Of a DNA stretch of 64,000 nt, positions 52,266-63,193 are shown piece by piece. Position numbers and translations under genes: made by a program. The stretch is from NCBI GenBank assembly GCA_048268845.1, contig JBLWUQ010000006.1, positions 1 through 64,000 of the forward strand. The letters are read 5' to 3'. The stretch comes from Muriiphilus sp048268845. GTDB lineage: Bacteria; Pseudomonadota; Alphaproteobacteria; Rhodobacterales; Rhodobacteraceae. Position 1 is the stretch's first letter. Every line of letters starts with the position of its first letter. The notes under the pieces are model-generated. The model worked only from the letters and a program-made list of their open reading frames with translations, had not been told where the DNA came from and did not search any database.

Positions 52266-53489
52266 ATGAAAACCGAACGCATCACCTTTCCCGGCCATGA
52301 CGGATCGGAACTGGCCGCGCGGCTCGACCGCCCTGTTGGCCCGCATCTGGCGACGGCGCTGTTTGCGCATTGCTTCACCTGCTCCAAGGACATCCTGCCC
52401 GCCCGCCGCATCGCCGCACGCCTTGCCGCGGCCGGGATCGCGGTGCTGCGCTTCGACTTCACCGGCCTTGGCCAGAGCGAGGGCGACTTTGCCGACACCA
52501 CCTTCACCTCGAACGTCGACGACCTGATCGCCGCGGTCGGGCGTCTGGCCGAGATGGACATGGCGCCGTCGCTGCTGATCGGCCATTCGCTGGGGGGCGC
52601 GGCGGTTCTGAAGGCCGGCGCGCAACTTGACGGGGTCAAGGCGGTGGTGACGCTGGGCGCGCCCTTCGCGCCCGACCACGTGACCCAGAACTTCACCGGC
52701 AAGCTCGAGTCGATCATGAAGGACGGGGTCGCCGAGGTCGATCTTGGCGGGCGCAATTTCATGATCGGGCGCGACTTCATCGAGGACATCCGGGCCGAGA
52801 AGCTCGGTCCCGCGATCCGCAACCTGAACTCGGCCCTTCTGGTGATGCACGCGCCGCGCGACATGGTCGTCGGCATCGACAACGCGCAGGCGATCTTTCA
52901 GGCCGCCAAGCACCCGAAGAGTTTCGTCACGCTTGACGATGCCGACCACCTGATCAGCCGGGCCGCCGATGCAGAATACGCCGCCGGGGTGATCGCCGCC
53001 TGGGCCGCGCGCTATCTCGACCTCAAGGAACCCACGCCACCCGCCGACGCCCCCGAAGGCGTGATCCGCGTGACCGAGGCCGACCCGGACGGGTTCTTGC
53101 AGGACATCACCAACGGGCCGTTTCATCACGTGCTGGCGGACGAGCCCGAAGCCTATGGCGGCACCAACCGGGGCCTGTCACCCTACGGTTTCCTGTCCGC
53201 CGGGCTGGGGGCCTGCACCTCGATGACGATCCGCATGTATGCCCGGCGCAAGGGCTGGCCGCTTGAGCATGTGCGCGTCGACGTGACCCATGCCAAGGTC
53301 CATGCCGAGGATGCGGCGCAGGAGGATGGCGGCAAGGGCCAGAAGGTCGACCAGTTCAACCGCATCGTCTATCTGCGCGGCGATCTCGACGCCGAGCAGC
53401 GCGCGCGGCTCTTGGAGATTGCCGACCGCTGTCCGGTGCACAAGACCCTGCACGCCAAGAGCCGCATCGAGACCGAACTGGCCGAGTAG
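52266..53489 (+). CDS. Alpha/beta hydrolase-OsmC fusion protein
   Basis: A 407-residue two-domain protein. Residues 1-255 are an alpha/beta hydrolase with GHSLGG (Ser108) and a probable charge relay completed by DDADHLI. Residues about 270-405 are an OsmC domain with GLGACTSMTIRMYARRKGW and the second cysteine in ADRCPVHKTL, the pair that reduces organic hydroperoxides in OsmC/Ohr. The combination is known in proteobacteria but the joint reaction is not established. AAGGAGG precedes the ATG. Confidence 0.9.
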   Translation: MKTERITFPGHDGSELAARLDRPVGPHLATALFAHCFTCSKDILPARRIAARLAAAGIAVLRFDFTGLGQSEGDFADTTFTSNVDDLIAAVGRLAEMDMAPSLLIGHSLGGAAVLKAGAQLDGVKAVVTLGAPFAPDHVTQNFTGKLESIMKDGVAEVDLGGRNFMIGRDFIEDIRAEKLGPAIRNLNSALLVMHAPRDMVVGIDNAQAIFQAAKHPKSFVTLDDADHLISRAADAEYAAGVIAAWAARYLDLKEPTPPADAPEGVIRVTEADPDGFLQDITNGPFHHVLADEPEAYGGTNRGLSPYGFLSAGLGACTSMTIRMYARRKGWPLEHVRVDVTHAKVHAEDAAQEDGGKGQKVDQFNRIVYLRGDLDAEQRARLLEIADRCPVHKTLHAKSRIETELAE

Positions 53490-53548
53490 ACCGGAGCCGC
53501 AGCATTCCCACTTGACCTTGACGCGCGCCTGCCGGAAACCCTCGGGCC

Positions 53549-54598
53549 ATGAGCACTGGACGACTGACAATAGACCTCGATGCGCTGGCCGCGAACTGGC
53601 GCGCGCTCGATGCGATGAGCGACCCGGACGTGCAGACCGCCGCCGTGGTCAAGGCCGACGCCTACGGGCTTGGCGTGGCCCGCGCCGGGCGCGCGCTGGC
53701 GGCGGCGGGCGCGCGCAGGTTCTTCGTGGCGGTGGCCGAGGAAGGCATCGCGCTGCGCGAAGCACTGGGTCCGGGGCCGGAAATCTCGGTCTTTTCCGGC
53801 CACATGCCGGGCGACACCGCGCTGATCGAGGGCCTTGGCCTTGTGCCGATGCTGAACTCGGTCGAACAGGTCACCCGCCATCTCGAGGCCCTGCCCGACC
53901 ACGCCTTCGGCATCCAGCTTGACAGCGGCATGAACCGGCTGGGGATGGAGCCCGCCGAATGGGCGGCGGTGCGCGACGTGGTTCTGGCGCAAGGCCCGCG
54001 CCTCGTGATGAGCCATCTGGCCTGCGCCGATGAGCCCGACCATGAGATGAATGTCCGCCAGCTTGCCGCCTTTCACGACATGACCGAAGGCATCGACGTG
54101 CCGCGCTCGCTCGCCGCGACGGGCGGCATCCTGCTGGGTGCGGATTACCATTTCGACCTGACCCGCCCCGGTGTCGGCCTCTATGGCGGGCTGCCGTTCG
54201 AGACTGCCGAACCGGTCGTCACGCTCGATCTGCCGGTGATCCAGATCCGCAGCGTCGGCCATGGTGAAAGCGTCGGCTACGGCAACACCTTCGTCGCCGA
54301 TGTGCCGATGAGGGTGGCGACGATCTCGGGCGGCTATGCCGACGGGTTGTCCCGGCACCTGTCCAACCACGGCGTGCTGTTTCACGGCGACACGCCCTGC
54401 CCGATCATCGGACGGGTGTCGATGGACCTGATCGGCGTCGACGTCACCCACCTTGCGGACGCACCCGAAAGCCTTGCCATGCTGGGGCCGCATCAGGGGG
54501 TCGACGACATCGCGGACATGGCCGGCACCATCGGCTATGAGGTGCTGACCCAGTTGGGCCGACGCTACGCGCGCGACTATATCCGGGGACGGGCGTGA
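53549..54598 (+). CDS. alr: Alanine racemase
   Basis: A 349-residue PLP enzyme interconverting L- and D-alanine for peptidoglycan. Lys35 in AAVVKADAYGLG binds PLP, LDSGMNRLGM and GRVSMDLIGVDVTHL are family blocks, with the second catalytic tyrosine in GESVGYGNTF. It starts the gene series alr-mlaE-mlaF; the stop overlaps mlaE (GTGA). Confidence 0.96.
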   Translation: MSTGRLTIDLDALAANWRALDAMSDPDVQTAAVVKADAYGLGVARAGRALAAAGARRFFVAVAEEGIALREALGPGPEISVFSGHMPGDTALIEGLGLVPMLNSVEQVTRHLEALPDHAFGIQLDSGMNRLGMEPAEWAAVRDVVLAQGPRLVMSHLACADEPDHEMNVRQLAAFHDMTEGIDVPRSLAATGGILLGADYHFDLTRPGVGLYGGLPFETAEPVVTLDLPVIQIRSVGHGESVGYGNTFVADVPMRVATISGGYADGLSRHLSNHGVLFHGDTPCPIIGRVSMDLIGVDVTHLADAPESLAMLGPHQGVDDIADMAGTIGYEVLTQLGRRYARDYIRGRA

Positions 54599-55377
54599 CG
54601 CTCACCCGTCCGCTCGCGGCGCTGGGGCGCGCGGTGCTGGACGGGTTGGCGGCCATCGGGCGGGTGACGATCTTTGCGCTGGCATCCCTTGGCCACATTC
54701 TGCGCCCGCCGTGGTTTGCCGGTGAGTTTGTCCGCGCCGTCTGGCAGATCGGCTGGCTGTCCTTGCCGGTGGTCGGGCTGACCGCGCTTTTCACCGGCGC
54801 GGCGCTGGCGCTTCAGATCTATGCCGGCGGCGACCGGATGTCGGCCGCCGCCGTGGTGCCGCAGATCGTCGCCATCGGCATCGTGCGCGAGCTTGGGCCG
54901 GTCATGGCCGGGCTGATGATCGCCGCGCGCGTCACCTCGTCGATCGCCGCCGAGATCGCGACGATGAAGGTCACCGAACAGATCGACGCGCTGGTCACGC
55001 TGTCGACCGAGCCGTTGAAATACCTCGTCGCGCCGCGCCTGCTGGCCGCCATCGTCACCCTGCCCGTGCTGGTCGGCATCGGCGACACGCTCGGGGTTTT
55101 CGGCGGCTTTCTGGTGGCGACGCAGAGCCTTGGCTTCAACCCCTCGGCCTATGTCGCGAACACCTGGGATTTCCTCGAGACCGCCGACATCCTCACATCG
55201 CTGGCCAAGGGCGCGGTGTTCGGCTTCATCGCGGCGCTGATGGGCTGCTATCACGGCATGAACGCCGGGCGCGGCGCGCGTGGCGTCGGCACGGCCACGA
55301 AAACCGCCGTCGAAGCCGCCGCGATCCTGATCCTTGCCGCCAACTTCGCGCTGACCGGGCTGTTCTTTCCGTCATGA
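54595..55377 (+). CDS. mlaE: MlaE-type ABC transporter permease
   Basis: A 260-residue permease of the MlaE/YrbE family that moves phospholipids between inner and outer membrane together with an ATPase and an MCE protein. Visible are the conserved FTGAALALQIYAGG, GIVRELGPVMAGLMIAARV and ATMKVTEQIDALVTLS. The start is a GTG at 54595 overlapping the alr stop. MlaF follows by ATGA. No MCE (MlaD) or periplasmic MlaC gene is adjacent. Confidence 0.93.
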   Translation: MTLTRPLAALGRAVLDGLAAIGRVTIFALASLGHILRPPWFAGEFVRAVWQIGWLSLPVVGLTALFTGAALALQIYAGGDRMSAAAVVPQIVAIGIVRELGPVMAGLMIAARVTSSIAAEIATMKVTEQIDALVTLSTEPLKYLVAPRLLAAIVTLPVLVGIGDTLGVFGGFLVATQSLGFNPSAYVANTWDFLETADILTSLAKGAVFGFIAALMGCYHGMNAGRGARGVGTATKTAVEAAAILILAANFALTGLFFPS

Positions 55378-56087
55378 TCGAGATGTCGGGAATCACCAAG
55401 GCGTTCGGCTCGACCCAGGTGCTGGCCGGCGTCGACCTTGCCGTCGCGACCGGCGAAAGCCTCGTGGTGATCGGCCAGTCGGGCACCGGCAAGTCGGTGC
55501 TGCTCAAGACCGTGCTCGGGCTGGTGCCGCCGGACCGGGGAGAGGTCCGGCTTGACGGCAAGGTGCTCGACCGAACGCGCAGGGCGTTGCTGGCCCGATC
55601 CGGGATGTTGTTTCAGGGGGCGGCGCTGTTTGACAGCCTGACGATCTGGCAGAACGTCGCGTTCCGCCTCACCCATACGCGCCCACGCCTGTCAAAGCGT
55701 GACGCGCGCGCGCTGGCGATCGAGAAACTCGCCCGCGTCGGGCTGGGGCCAGAGGTGGCCGACCGCTATCCGTCCGAGCTGTCGGGCGGGATGCAGAAGC
55801 GCGCAGGGCTGGCGCGCGGCATCGCGCATGACCCCGACATCCTGTTCTTTGACGAGCCGACGACCGGGCTCGACCCGATCAATGCGACGCTTATCAGCCG
55901 CTTGATCCGCGACGTGGTCGATGCGGCTGGCGCCACCGCGATCACCATCACCCACGACATGGCCTCGGTCCGGATCATGGCCGACAGGGTGGCGATGCTC
56001 GATCAGGGCCGGATCCGCTGGCAAGGACCGGTCACGGCGCTGGACGATCCCGGCGACGAGTTGGTGGCGGAGTTCGTGGCCGGGTGA
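55374..56087 (+). CDS. mlaF: MlaF-type ABC transporter ATP-binding protein
   Basis: A 237-residue ATPase partner of MlaE: Walker A GQSGTGKS, signature ELSGGMQKRAGLARGIA, Walker B ILFFDEPTTGLDP, and the MlaF-type LDRTRRALLARSGMLFQGAALFDSLTI. It should power phospholipid transport. The ATG overlaps the mlaE stop (ATGA). Confidence 0.94.
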   Translation: MIEMSGITKAFGSTQVLAGVDLAVATGESLVVIGQSGTGKSVLLKTVLGLVPPDRGEVRLDGKVLDRTRRALLARSGMLFQGAALFDSLTIWQNVAFRLTHTRPRLSKRDARALAIEKLARVGLGPEVADRYPSELSGGMQKRAGLARGIAHDPDILFFDEPTTGLDPINATLISRLIRDVVDAAGATAITITHDMASVRIMADRVAMLDQGRIRWQGPVTALDDPGDELVAEFVAG

Positions 56088-56129
56088 AATGCCGCTCGAA
56101 ATCGGGCAAGGCTTGGGGTAAGCGAAGGC

Positions 56130-56587
56130 ATGACCGCGCTGCGATACCTCAACCTCTCGCTCCTGATCCTGTTTCCCGTCGCGTGGTTCGCGCCGCTTTT
56201 GCGCGCGGGCGTCAACCTGCCCCTGTTCGGGCTTGAGGAAATCAGCGTGATCTCGGGCCTTCAGGCGCTGTGGGAGACTGATGTGTTCCTGGCGCTTCTG
56301 GTCACGTTCTTCGCGATCTTCGCCCCGATGCTTAAGGTGATCGGCGTGGCGCTGATCCAGTTCGGGCAGATGCGCCGCCGGGTGTTGCCGGTCCTGAACC
56401 TGCTGGGCAAGCTGGCGATGGCCGACATCTTCCTGATCGCGCTCTACATCTTGGTGCTGAAAGGCGTCGGCATGGCAAGGATCGAGACCGGCTGGGGGCT
56501 TTACCTGTTCACCTTCTGCGTGCTCGCCTCTATCGTGGTCAGCCACCTGACAGGCAAGCGCGTGCGCAAGGAAACGGTGACACCCTG

Positions 56588-56588
<1 letters not shown>
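56130..56588 (+). CDS. PqiA-like membrane protein (single module)
   Basis: A 152-residue inner-membrane protein with about four helices (YLNLSLLILFPVAWFAPLL; FLALLVTFFAIFAPMLKVIG; MADIFLIALYILVLKG; LYLFTFCVLASIVVSHLTG). It resembles one half of PqiA without the zinc-ribbon cysteines. In E. coli PqiA works with the MCE protein PqiB in lipid transport. It follows mlaF by 42 bp, which suggests a link to the MlaEF pair. The stop overlaps the radA start (TGATG). Confidence 0.8.
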
Positions 56589-57952
<1,364 letters not shown>

Positions 57953-57975
57953 GACAGCAAACGAGGACGGAACGC

Positions 57976-58536
57976 ATGGACGGTTTCACTCTGGTAGACG
58001 GAATCGTCGCCGCGATCATCCTGGTGTCGGCAATCCTTGCCTATTCGCGCGGCTTCGTGCGCGAGGGCATGTCGATCGCCGGCTGGGTCTTCGCCGCGGT
58101 CGTCGCCTATGTCTTTGCGCCGCGCGCCGTGCCGCTGGTCAAGGAAATCCCGGTCCTGAGCGATTTCATCGCCGACAGTTGCGAATTGTCCGTCATCACC
58201 GCCTTTGCGGGCGTGATGGCGCTGGCGCTGGTGGTGGTGTCGATCTTCACACCGCTGTTTTCATCGGCGATCCAGCGCTCGGCGCTTGGCGGCGTCGATC
58301 AGGCGCTGGGCTTCGTCTTCGGCGTGCTGCGCGGGCTGCTGATCGTCGCCATCGCGCTGGTGGTCTATGATCGGCTGGTCTCGACCGAGGCGATCCCGAT
58401 GGTCGACAATTCGCGCACCGCCAAGATTTTCGCGCGCAGCGAACAGAAGATCAACGAGCAGATCCCCGACCAGGCCCCCAGCTGGATCGTCGAGCGTTTC
58501 GAGGCACTGGTCGACACCTGCGAAACCGGCAACTGA
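57976..58536 (+). CDS. cvpA: CvpA-family membrane protein
   Basis: A 186-residue inner-membrane protein with four helices and the CvpA start MDGFTLVDGIVAAIILVSAI, then YSRGFVREGMSIAGWV. In E. coli CvpA is encoded before purF and is linked to colicin V production and to envelope stress such as bile salt tolerance. It precedes purF here too. C-terminal hydrophilic tail is cytoplasmic or periplasmic; not assigned. Confidence 0.93.
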   Translation: MDGFTLVDGIVAAIILVSAILAYSRGFVREGMSIAGWVFAAVVAYVFAPRAVPLVKEIPVLSDFIADSCELSVITAFAGVMALALVVVSIFTPLFSSAIQRSALGGVDQALGFVFGVLRGLLIVAIALVVYDRLVSTEAIPMVDNSRTAKIFARSEQKINEQIPDQAPSWIVERFEALVDTCETGN

Positions 58537-58654
58537 GCATCCGCGGCAGTATTCGATCACAATCCGCGCACAATCGGCCTGGGGGCCGTGACATGCCTGG
58601 GGCTAGGCTCTATGAGAGGGGCAACCGCGCAACCGGATTCGGAGCCCCCTGGTC

Positions 58655-60142
58655 ATGCCCGACCTTCCGCCTGCCCACCCCTTCGATTTTGACGCCTGGA
58701 ACCTTTCTGGCGACGGCGACAAACTGAAGGAGGAATGTGGCGTCTACGGTGTCCTCGGCCCGCCCGATGCCGCCAACTTCGTCGCCCTCGGCCTGCACGC
58801 GCTGCAACATCGCGGGCAAGAGGCCGGTGGCATTGTCGCCCATGACCCCGAACAGGGCTTCAACTCGGCCCGCCGGTTCGGCTATGTCCGCGACAATTTC
58901 ACCAAGGCCTCGCTGATGGAGACGCTGCCCGGCCCGGTCGCCATCGGGCATGTGCGTTATTCCACCGCCGGCAAGAAGGGCGCGGTGATCCGCGACGTGC
59001 AGCCGTTCTTTGGCGAGTTCTCGATGGGCGGCGCAGCGATTGCCCATAACGGCAACATCACCAACGCCAACGAGCTGCGGCGTGAGTTGATCGAGCGCGG
59101 CTCGATCTTCCAGTCGTCAAGCGATTCCGAATGCATCATCCACCTGATGGCGCGGTCGCTGCAGCGCGACATCCCGGCCCGGATGGAGGACGCGCTGCGC
59201 CGGGTCGAGGGTGCCTTTTCCATTGTTGCGATGACCCGCACCAAGCTGATCGGCGTGCGCGACCCGCTGGGTGTGCGCCCGCTGGTGCTGGGACAGCTGG
59301 GCGACTTCTGGGTGCTGAGTTCCGAGACCTGCGCGCTCGACATCATCGGCGCGCAGTTCGTGCGCGAGATCGAGCCCGGCGAGATGGTCGTCATCTCCAA
59401 GGACGGGGTCGAGAGCCGCCGTCCCTTCCGCCCGCGCCCGCCACGGTTCTGCATCTTCGAGCATGTCTATTTCTCGCGCCCCGATTCGATCCTCGGCGGC
59501 CGCTCGGTCTATGAGACCCGCCGCCAGATCGGTGTCGAGCTTGCCCGCGAAGCCCCGATGGACGCCGATCTGGTCTGCCCGGTACCCGATTCGGGCACCC
59601 CGGCGGCGATCGGCTTCAGCCAGGAAAGCGGCATCCCCTACGCCATGGGGATCATCCGCAACCAGTACATGGGCCGCACCTTCATCGAGCCGACCGAGCA
59701 GATCCGCAACATGGGCGTGCGCCTCAAGCTCAACGTCAACCGCGCGCTGATCAAGGGCAAGCGGGTGATCCTGGTCGACGACAGCGTGGTGCGCGGCACC
59801 ACCTCGCGCAAGATCAAGGAGATGATCGTCGACGCCGGCGCGCGCGAGGTGCATTTCCGCATCGCCTCGCCGCCGACCGCATGGCCCTGTTTTTACGGCG
59901 TCGACACGCCCGAACGCTCCAAGCTGCTGGCGGCATCGATGAGCGAGGACGAGATGCGCGACTACCTCGGCGTCGACAGCCTGCGCTTCATCTCGCTCGA
60001 CGGGCTTTACCGCGCTGTGGGCGAGGCCGCAGGGCGGAACGCCGATTGCCCGCAGTATTGCGATGCCTGTTTCTCGGGCGAATACCCGGTCGAACCACGC
60101 GACATGATCGCCAAGGGGTTCGAGTTGAAGGCGGCGGAATAG
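58655..60142 (+). CDS. purF: Amidophosphoribosyltransferase
   Basis: A 495-residue PurF, first committed step of purine synthesis (PRPP + glutamine to phosphoribosylamine). The catalytic cysteine is Cys28 (KEECGVYGV), after a 27-residue leader that must be cleaved, as in the Bacillus-type enzyme. GHVRYSTAG and the PRPP loop VILVDDSVVRGTTSRKI are present. C-terminal cysteines (CPQYCDACFSGEYP) match the Fe-S-containing class. cvpA is directly upstream. Confidence 0.97.
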   Translation: MPDLPPAHPFDFDAWNLSGDGDKLKEECGVYGVLGPPDAANFVALGLHALQHRGQEAGGIVAHDPEQGFNSARRFGYVRDNFTKASLMETLPGPVAIGHVRYSTAGKKGAVIRDVQPFFGEFSMGGAAIAHNGNITNANELRRELIERGSIFQSSSDSECIIHLMARSLQRDIPARMEDALRRVEGAFSIVAMTRTKLIGVRDPLGVRPLVLGQLGDFWVLSSETCALDIIGAQFVREIEPGEMVVISKDGVESRRPFRPRPPRFCIFEHVYFSRPDSILGGRSVYETRRQIGVELAREAPMDADLVCPVPDSGTPAAIGFSQESGIPYAMGIIRNQYMGRTFIEPTEQIRNMGVRLKLNVNRALIKGKRVILVDDSVVRGTTSRKIKEMIVDAGAREVHFRIASPPTAWPCFYGVDTPERSKLLAASMSEDEMRDYLGVDSLRFISLDGLYRAVGEAAGRNADCPQYCDACFSGEYPVEPRDMIAKGFELKAAE

Positions 60143-60218
60143 TCGCGCCGGATTAACGCGATCGCAACGACATTGCGACCAGACTGGCGGGGTCTGAAAC
60201 CAGCCCCGGAAGGTGGCG

Positions 60219-60506
60219 ATGTCCGACCTGGCCCCACACCCGCATGGCGGCGCGCCGAACGCCTTCGTCGCCGAACACGCCACCGAACCCGACATGCTGC
60301 CGCTGGACGAGGTCGCGCTGATCGGCGTCGCGGGGGCCGAGGGCGCGATGCGGGCACTGATCCGGATGCCGGATGGCGCGATCCTGTCGGGAAAGGCGAA
60401 CGACCAGACCGCCATCGGCATCCTGATCGAGGTGTCGCGCGCCGGTGTGGTGGTGGAGTTGGCGAACGGCAATGCCGCATTCCTCGCGCCGCTGCGCCAT
60501 GCGTGA
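60219..60506 (+). CDS. Small protein with PilP/GspC-like beta domain, 95 residues
   Basis: An ATG at 60219 with GGAAGG upstream opens 95 residues. Residues 30-90 read LDEVALIGVAGAEGAMRALI, then MPDGAILSG and VSRAGVVVELANG. The pattern (LIGV-x-G-x-x-x-R-ALI-R, then a short beta hairpin) resembles the HR domain of GspC/PilP proteins of type II secretion and type IV pili. There is no signal peptide or membrane helix and no pilus gene nearby, so the function is open. Confidence 0.6.
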   Translation: MSDLAPHPHGGAPNAFVAEHATEPDMLPLDEVALIGVAGAEGAMRALIRMPDGAILSGKANDQTAIGILIEVSRAGVVVELANGNAAFLAPLRHA

Positions 60507-60544
60507 GACTTGCGCCACCTCCAGTGCGGCGGCAAGGTTGGCGG

Positions 60545-60916
60545 ATGGAGCCGCACGACCCCCATGCCGCCTACCTCGCCGCGCTGCCGCCGGACCAGCG
60601 CGCGGCGCTCAACGCGCTGTCGACGCGCATCCGCGCCCGCCTGCCGGACGCCGAGCCCTGCATCTCCTATGCGATGCCAGCCTTTCGCGCGGCCCGCGGC
60701 ACCGGATCGAAATCCGTGATCGCCGGTTTCGCCGCTTTCAAACGCAATCTGGGATTCTATCCCTTCTCCGGCAGCGTGGTGCCGCAGATCGCGTCCCGCC
60801 TGCACGCCGAGGGTTTCAAGACCTCGAAAAGCGGCGTGCAGTTCACCCCCGACCGTCCGTTGCCCGACTGGGCGCTCGACGACATGATCCGCCTGCGTCT
60901 GGCCGAGATCGGATAG
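60545..60916 (+). CDS. DUF1801 / YdhG-like protein
   Basis: A 123-residue protein of the DUF1801 group (MEPHDPHAAYLAALPPDQRA, IRARLPDAEPCISYAMPAF, FAAFKRNLGFYPFSGSVV). Members such as YdhG/YdeI have been linked to iron intracellular delivery in Bacillus (frataxin-like fold), but function here is unknown. The ATG at 60545 follows a purine-poor region. The frame is open upstream. Confidence 0.8.
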   Translation: MEPHDPHAAYLAALPPDQRAALNALSTRIRARLPDAEPCISYAMPAFRAARGTGSKSVIAGFAAFKRNLGFYPFSGSVVPQIASRLHAEGFKTSKSGVQFTPDRPLPDWALDDMIRLRLAEIG

Positions 60917-60988
60917 CCGCACGCACCACCCCCTCTGGACATGCCACGGCACCGGTGAGATACCCGGCCCGGCAAAACGGAGGACATC

Positions 60989-61633
60989 ATGCCCGACAAG
61001 ATCGCCCTGATCACCGGCGCCTCGCGCGGCCTGGGTGCCGCGCTGGCGGTGGAACTGGCGCCGACGCACCACATCGTCGCGGTCGGACGCACCACCGGCG
61101 CGCTCGAAGAGGTCGACGACCGGGTCAGGGCCGCGGGCGGCGAGGCGACGCTGGCGCCGATGGACATCACCAACGAAGCCGCGATGGCGCAGCTTTGCCG
61201 TTCGATCCATGACCGCTGGGGCAAGGTCGACCTCTGGGCGCATACCGCGATTGAGGCGATGCATCTGACCCCGGTTCCGCATATCCACGGCAAGGACTGG
61301 GTGCGCACGCTCGCGGTCAACCTTGACGCGACCGTGCGGCTGATCGCCTTCGTCGCGCCGCTGCTGGGCGAGACCGGCACGGCGGTGTTCTTCCGCGACG
61401 ATCACGCCGGCGAAAGCTTTTTCGGCGGCTATGGCACGACCAAGGCCGCGCAGATCGCGCTGGCCGAAAGCTGGCAGAAGGAAACCGCCCGGATCGGGCC
61501 GAGGGTGGTCATCACCGAGCCGCGGCCACTGGCCACCGCGATGCGCGCGCGCTTCTTTCCCGGTGAAAACCGCGCAGCCCTGATCCCGCCGGCGGATGAA
61601 GCCAGGCGTCTCCTGCCCGAAATCCTCGGCTGA
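60989..61633 (+). CDS. Short-chain dehydrogenase/reductase (SDR)
   Basis: A 214-residue SDR with the NAD(P)-binding TGASRGLGAALAVEL near the N-terminus. The Ser-Tyr-Lys triad is partly recognisable in FFGGYGTTKAAQIALAES (Tyr and Lys in YGTTK). The substrate is unknown. CGGAGG precedes the ATG. Close relatives are common near purF in this lineage. Confidence 0.9.
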   Translation: MPDKIALITGASRGLGAALAVELAPTHHIVAVGRTTGALEEVDDRVRAAGGEATLAPMDITNEAAMAQLCRSIHDRWGKVDLWAHTAIEAMHLTPVPHIHGKDWVRTLAVNLDATVRLIAFVAPLLGETGTAVFFRDDHAGESFFGGYGTTKAAQIALAESWQKETARIGPRVVITEPRPLATAMRARFFPGENRAALIPPADEARRLLPEILG

Positions 61634-61766
61634 CCCCACGCGTCATTCCGGCAACAGGACCCGGACGGCGTGGCCCGATCGCCTCGCCTATGGGACGTTT
61701 CACCCCTGCCCGCTTGCCGCGCGCCCGCGCCTCGCCTATTGAGAACGGGGCAAATCGGGGCGAAAC

Positions 61767-62552
61767 ATGCGTATTCTAGTTACCAACGACGACGGCATCA
61801 ACGCGCCGGGCCTGGCCGTGCTCGAAGCCATCGCCGCCGAGATCGCGGGGCCCAAAGGCGAGGTCTGGACGGTCGCGCCCGCGTTCGAGCAATCCGGCGT
61901 CGGCCATTGCATCAGCTACACCCGCCCGATGATGATGGCCGAGCTTGGCCCGCGCCGTTTCGCCGCCGAAGGCTCGCCCGCCGATTGCGTGCTGGCCGCC
62001 ATCGGCGACGCGATGCCGGGCAGGCCGGACCTCGTGCTCTCGGGCGTCAACCGCGGCAACAACGCGGCCGAGAACGTGCTCTATTCCGGCACCATCGGCG
62101 CGGCGCTCGAGGCGGCGCTGCAATCCCTGCCGGCAATCGCCCTGTCGCAATATCTCGGACCCGAGACCCAGGAGCTCGACGACAAGTTCGAGGCCGGCCG
62201 CGCCCATGGCGCGGGGGTGGTCCGCGCGCTGCTCGACAAGGCGCCCTGGGATGCGGGCCATGCCTACCGGCTGTTTTACAACGTGAATTTCCCGCCGATC
62301 CCGGCCGCCAAGGTCAAGGGCGTGCGCGCGGCCACGCAGGGCTGGCGGCCCGACACCGTGTTCTCGACCGAGGCCCAGACCGCGCCCACCGGGCGGCGGT
62401 TTCTCTGGATCAAGGGCGGCCCGCAGCATGTCGCGACCGCGCCCGGCAGCGACACCGCGGTCAACCTCGACGGGTTTGTCTCGGTCACGCCGATGCGCGC
62501 GGACCTGACCGCGCACGACCATATCGACACTCTGGCAAAGGTCTTTGCATGA
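61767..62552 (+). CDS. surE: 5'/3'-nucleotidase SurE
   Basis: A 261-residue metal-dependent nucleotidase of the SurE family, a survival protein in stationary phase. The N-terminal MRILVTNDDGINAPGL has the metal-binding Asp pair; SGVNRGNNAAENVLYSGTIG is the second block. The stop overlaps pcm (ATGA), the classical surE-pcm pair. Confidence 0.96.
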   Translation: MRILVTNDDGINAPGLAVLEAIAAEIAGPKGEVWTVAPAFEQSGVGHCISYTRPMMMAELGPRRFAAEGSPADCVLAAIGDAMPGRPDLVLSGVNRGNNAAENVLYSGTIGAALEAALQSLPAIALSQYLGPETQELDDKFEAGRAHGAGVVRALLDKAPWDAGHAYRLFYNVNFPPIPAAKVKGVRAATQGWRPDTVFSTEAQTAPTGRRFLWIKGGPQHVATAPGSDTAVNLDGFVSVTPMRADLTAHDHIDTLAKVFA

Positions 62553-63193
62553 CGCCTCCGGCCTACGACGCCGAGCACAAGATGCAGTTTCTGTTCGCCC
62601 TGCGCTCCAAGGGCGTCACCGACAAGCGCGTGCTGGCGGCGATGGAGGCGGTCGACCGGGGGCTGTTCGTCAAGGGCGTCTTTGCCGAACGCGCCTATGA
62701 GGACATGCCGCTGCCGATCGCGTCGGGCCAGACCATCAGCCAGCCTTCGGTGGTCGGGTTGATGACGCAGGCGCTCAAGGTCGAGCCGAAAAGCAAGGTG
62801 CTCGAGGTCGGCACGGGGTCAGGCTATCAGGCGGCGATCCTCGCCAAGCTGGCGCGCAGGGTCTACACCGTCGACCGGCACCGGCGGCTGGTTCAGTCGG
62901 CGCGCGAGATCTTCGACAAGCTCGACCTTCACAACATCACCGCGATCACCGGCGACGGCAGTTTCGGCCTGCCGGAACAGGCGCCGTTCGACCGGATCGT
63001 CGTCACCGCCGCCGCCGAAGACCCCCCAGGCCCGCTCTTGGCTCAGATGGCGATCGGGGGTATCATGGTCCTGCCGGTGGGCCAGTCGGACGCGGTGCAA
63101 AGCCTGATAAAGGTCACGCGCCACGAGACCGGGTATGAGTATGAAGAGCTGCTGCCGGTGCGTTTCGTGCCCCTTGTCGAAGGCTTGGGGTAG
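62549..63193 (+). CDS. pcm: Protein-L-isoaspartate O-methyltransferase
   Basis: A 214-residue SAM-dependent enzyme that repairs isoaspartyl residues in damaged proteins. It has the conserved GQTISQPSVVGLMTQAL, the SAM motif VLEVGTGSGYQAAILAKLA and DRIVVTAAAED. The ATG overlaps the surE stop; the frame extends upstream inside surE without similarity. Confidence 0.95.
   Translation: MTPPAYDAEHKMQFLFALRSKGVTDKRVLAAMEAVDRGLFVKGVFAERAYEDMPLPIASGQTISQPSVVGLMTQALKVEPKSKVLEVGTGSGYQAAILAKLARRVYTVDRHRRLVQSAREIFDKLDLHNITAITGDGSFGLPEQAPFDRIVVTAAAEDPPGPLLAQMAIGGIMVLPVGQSDAVQSLIKVTRHETGYEYEELLPVRFVPLVEGLG

Noticed and set aside
60162..60178. Hairpin TCGCAA/TTGCGA after purF as a terminator
   Set aside because: The stem is short and no T-run follows on either strand.
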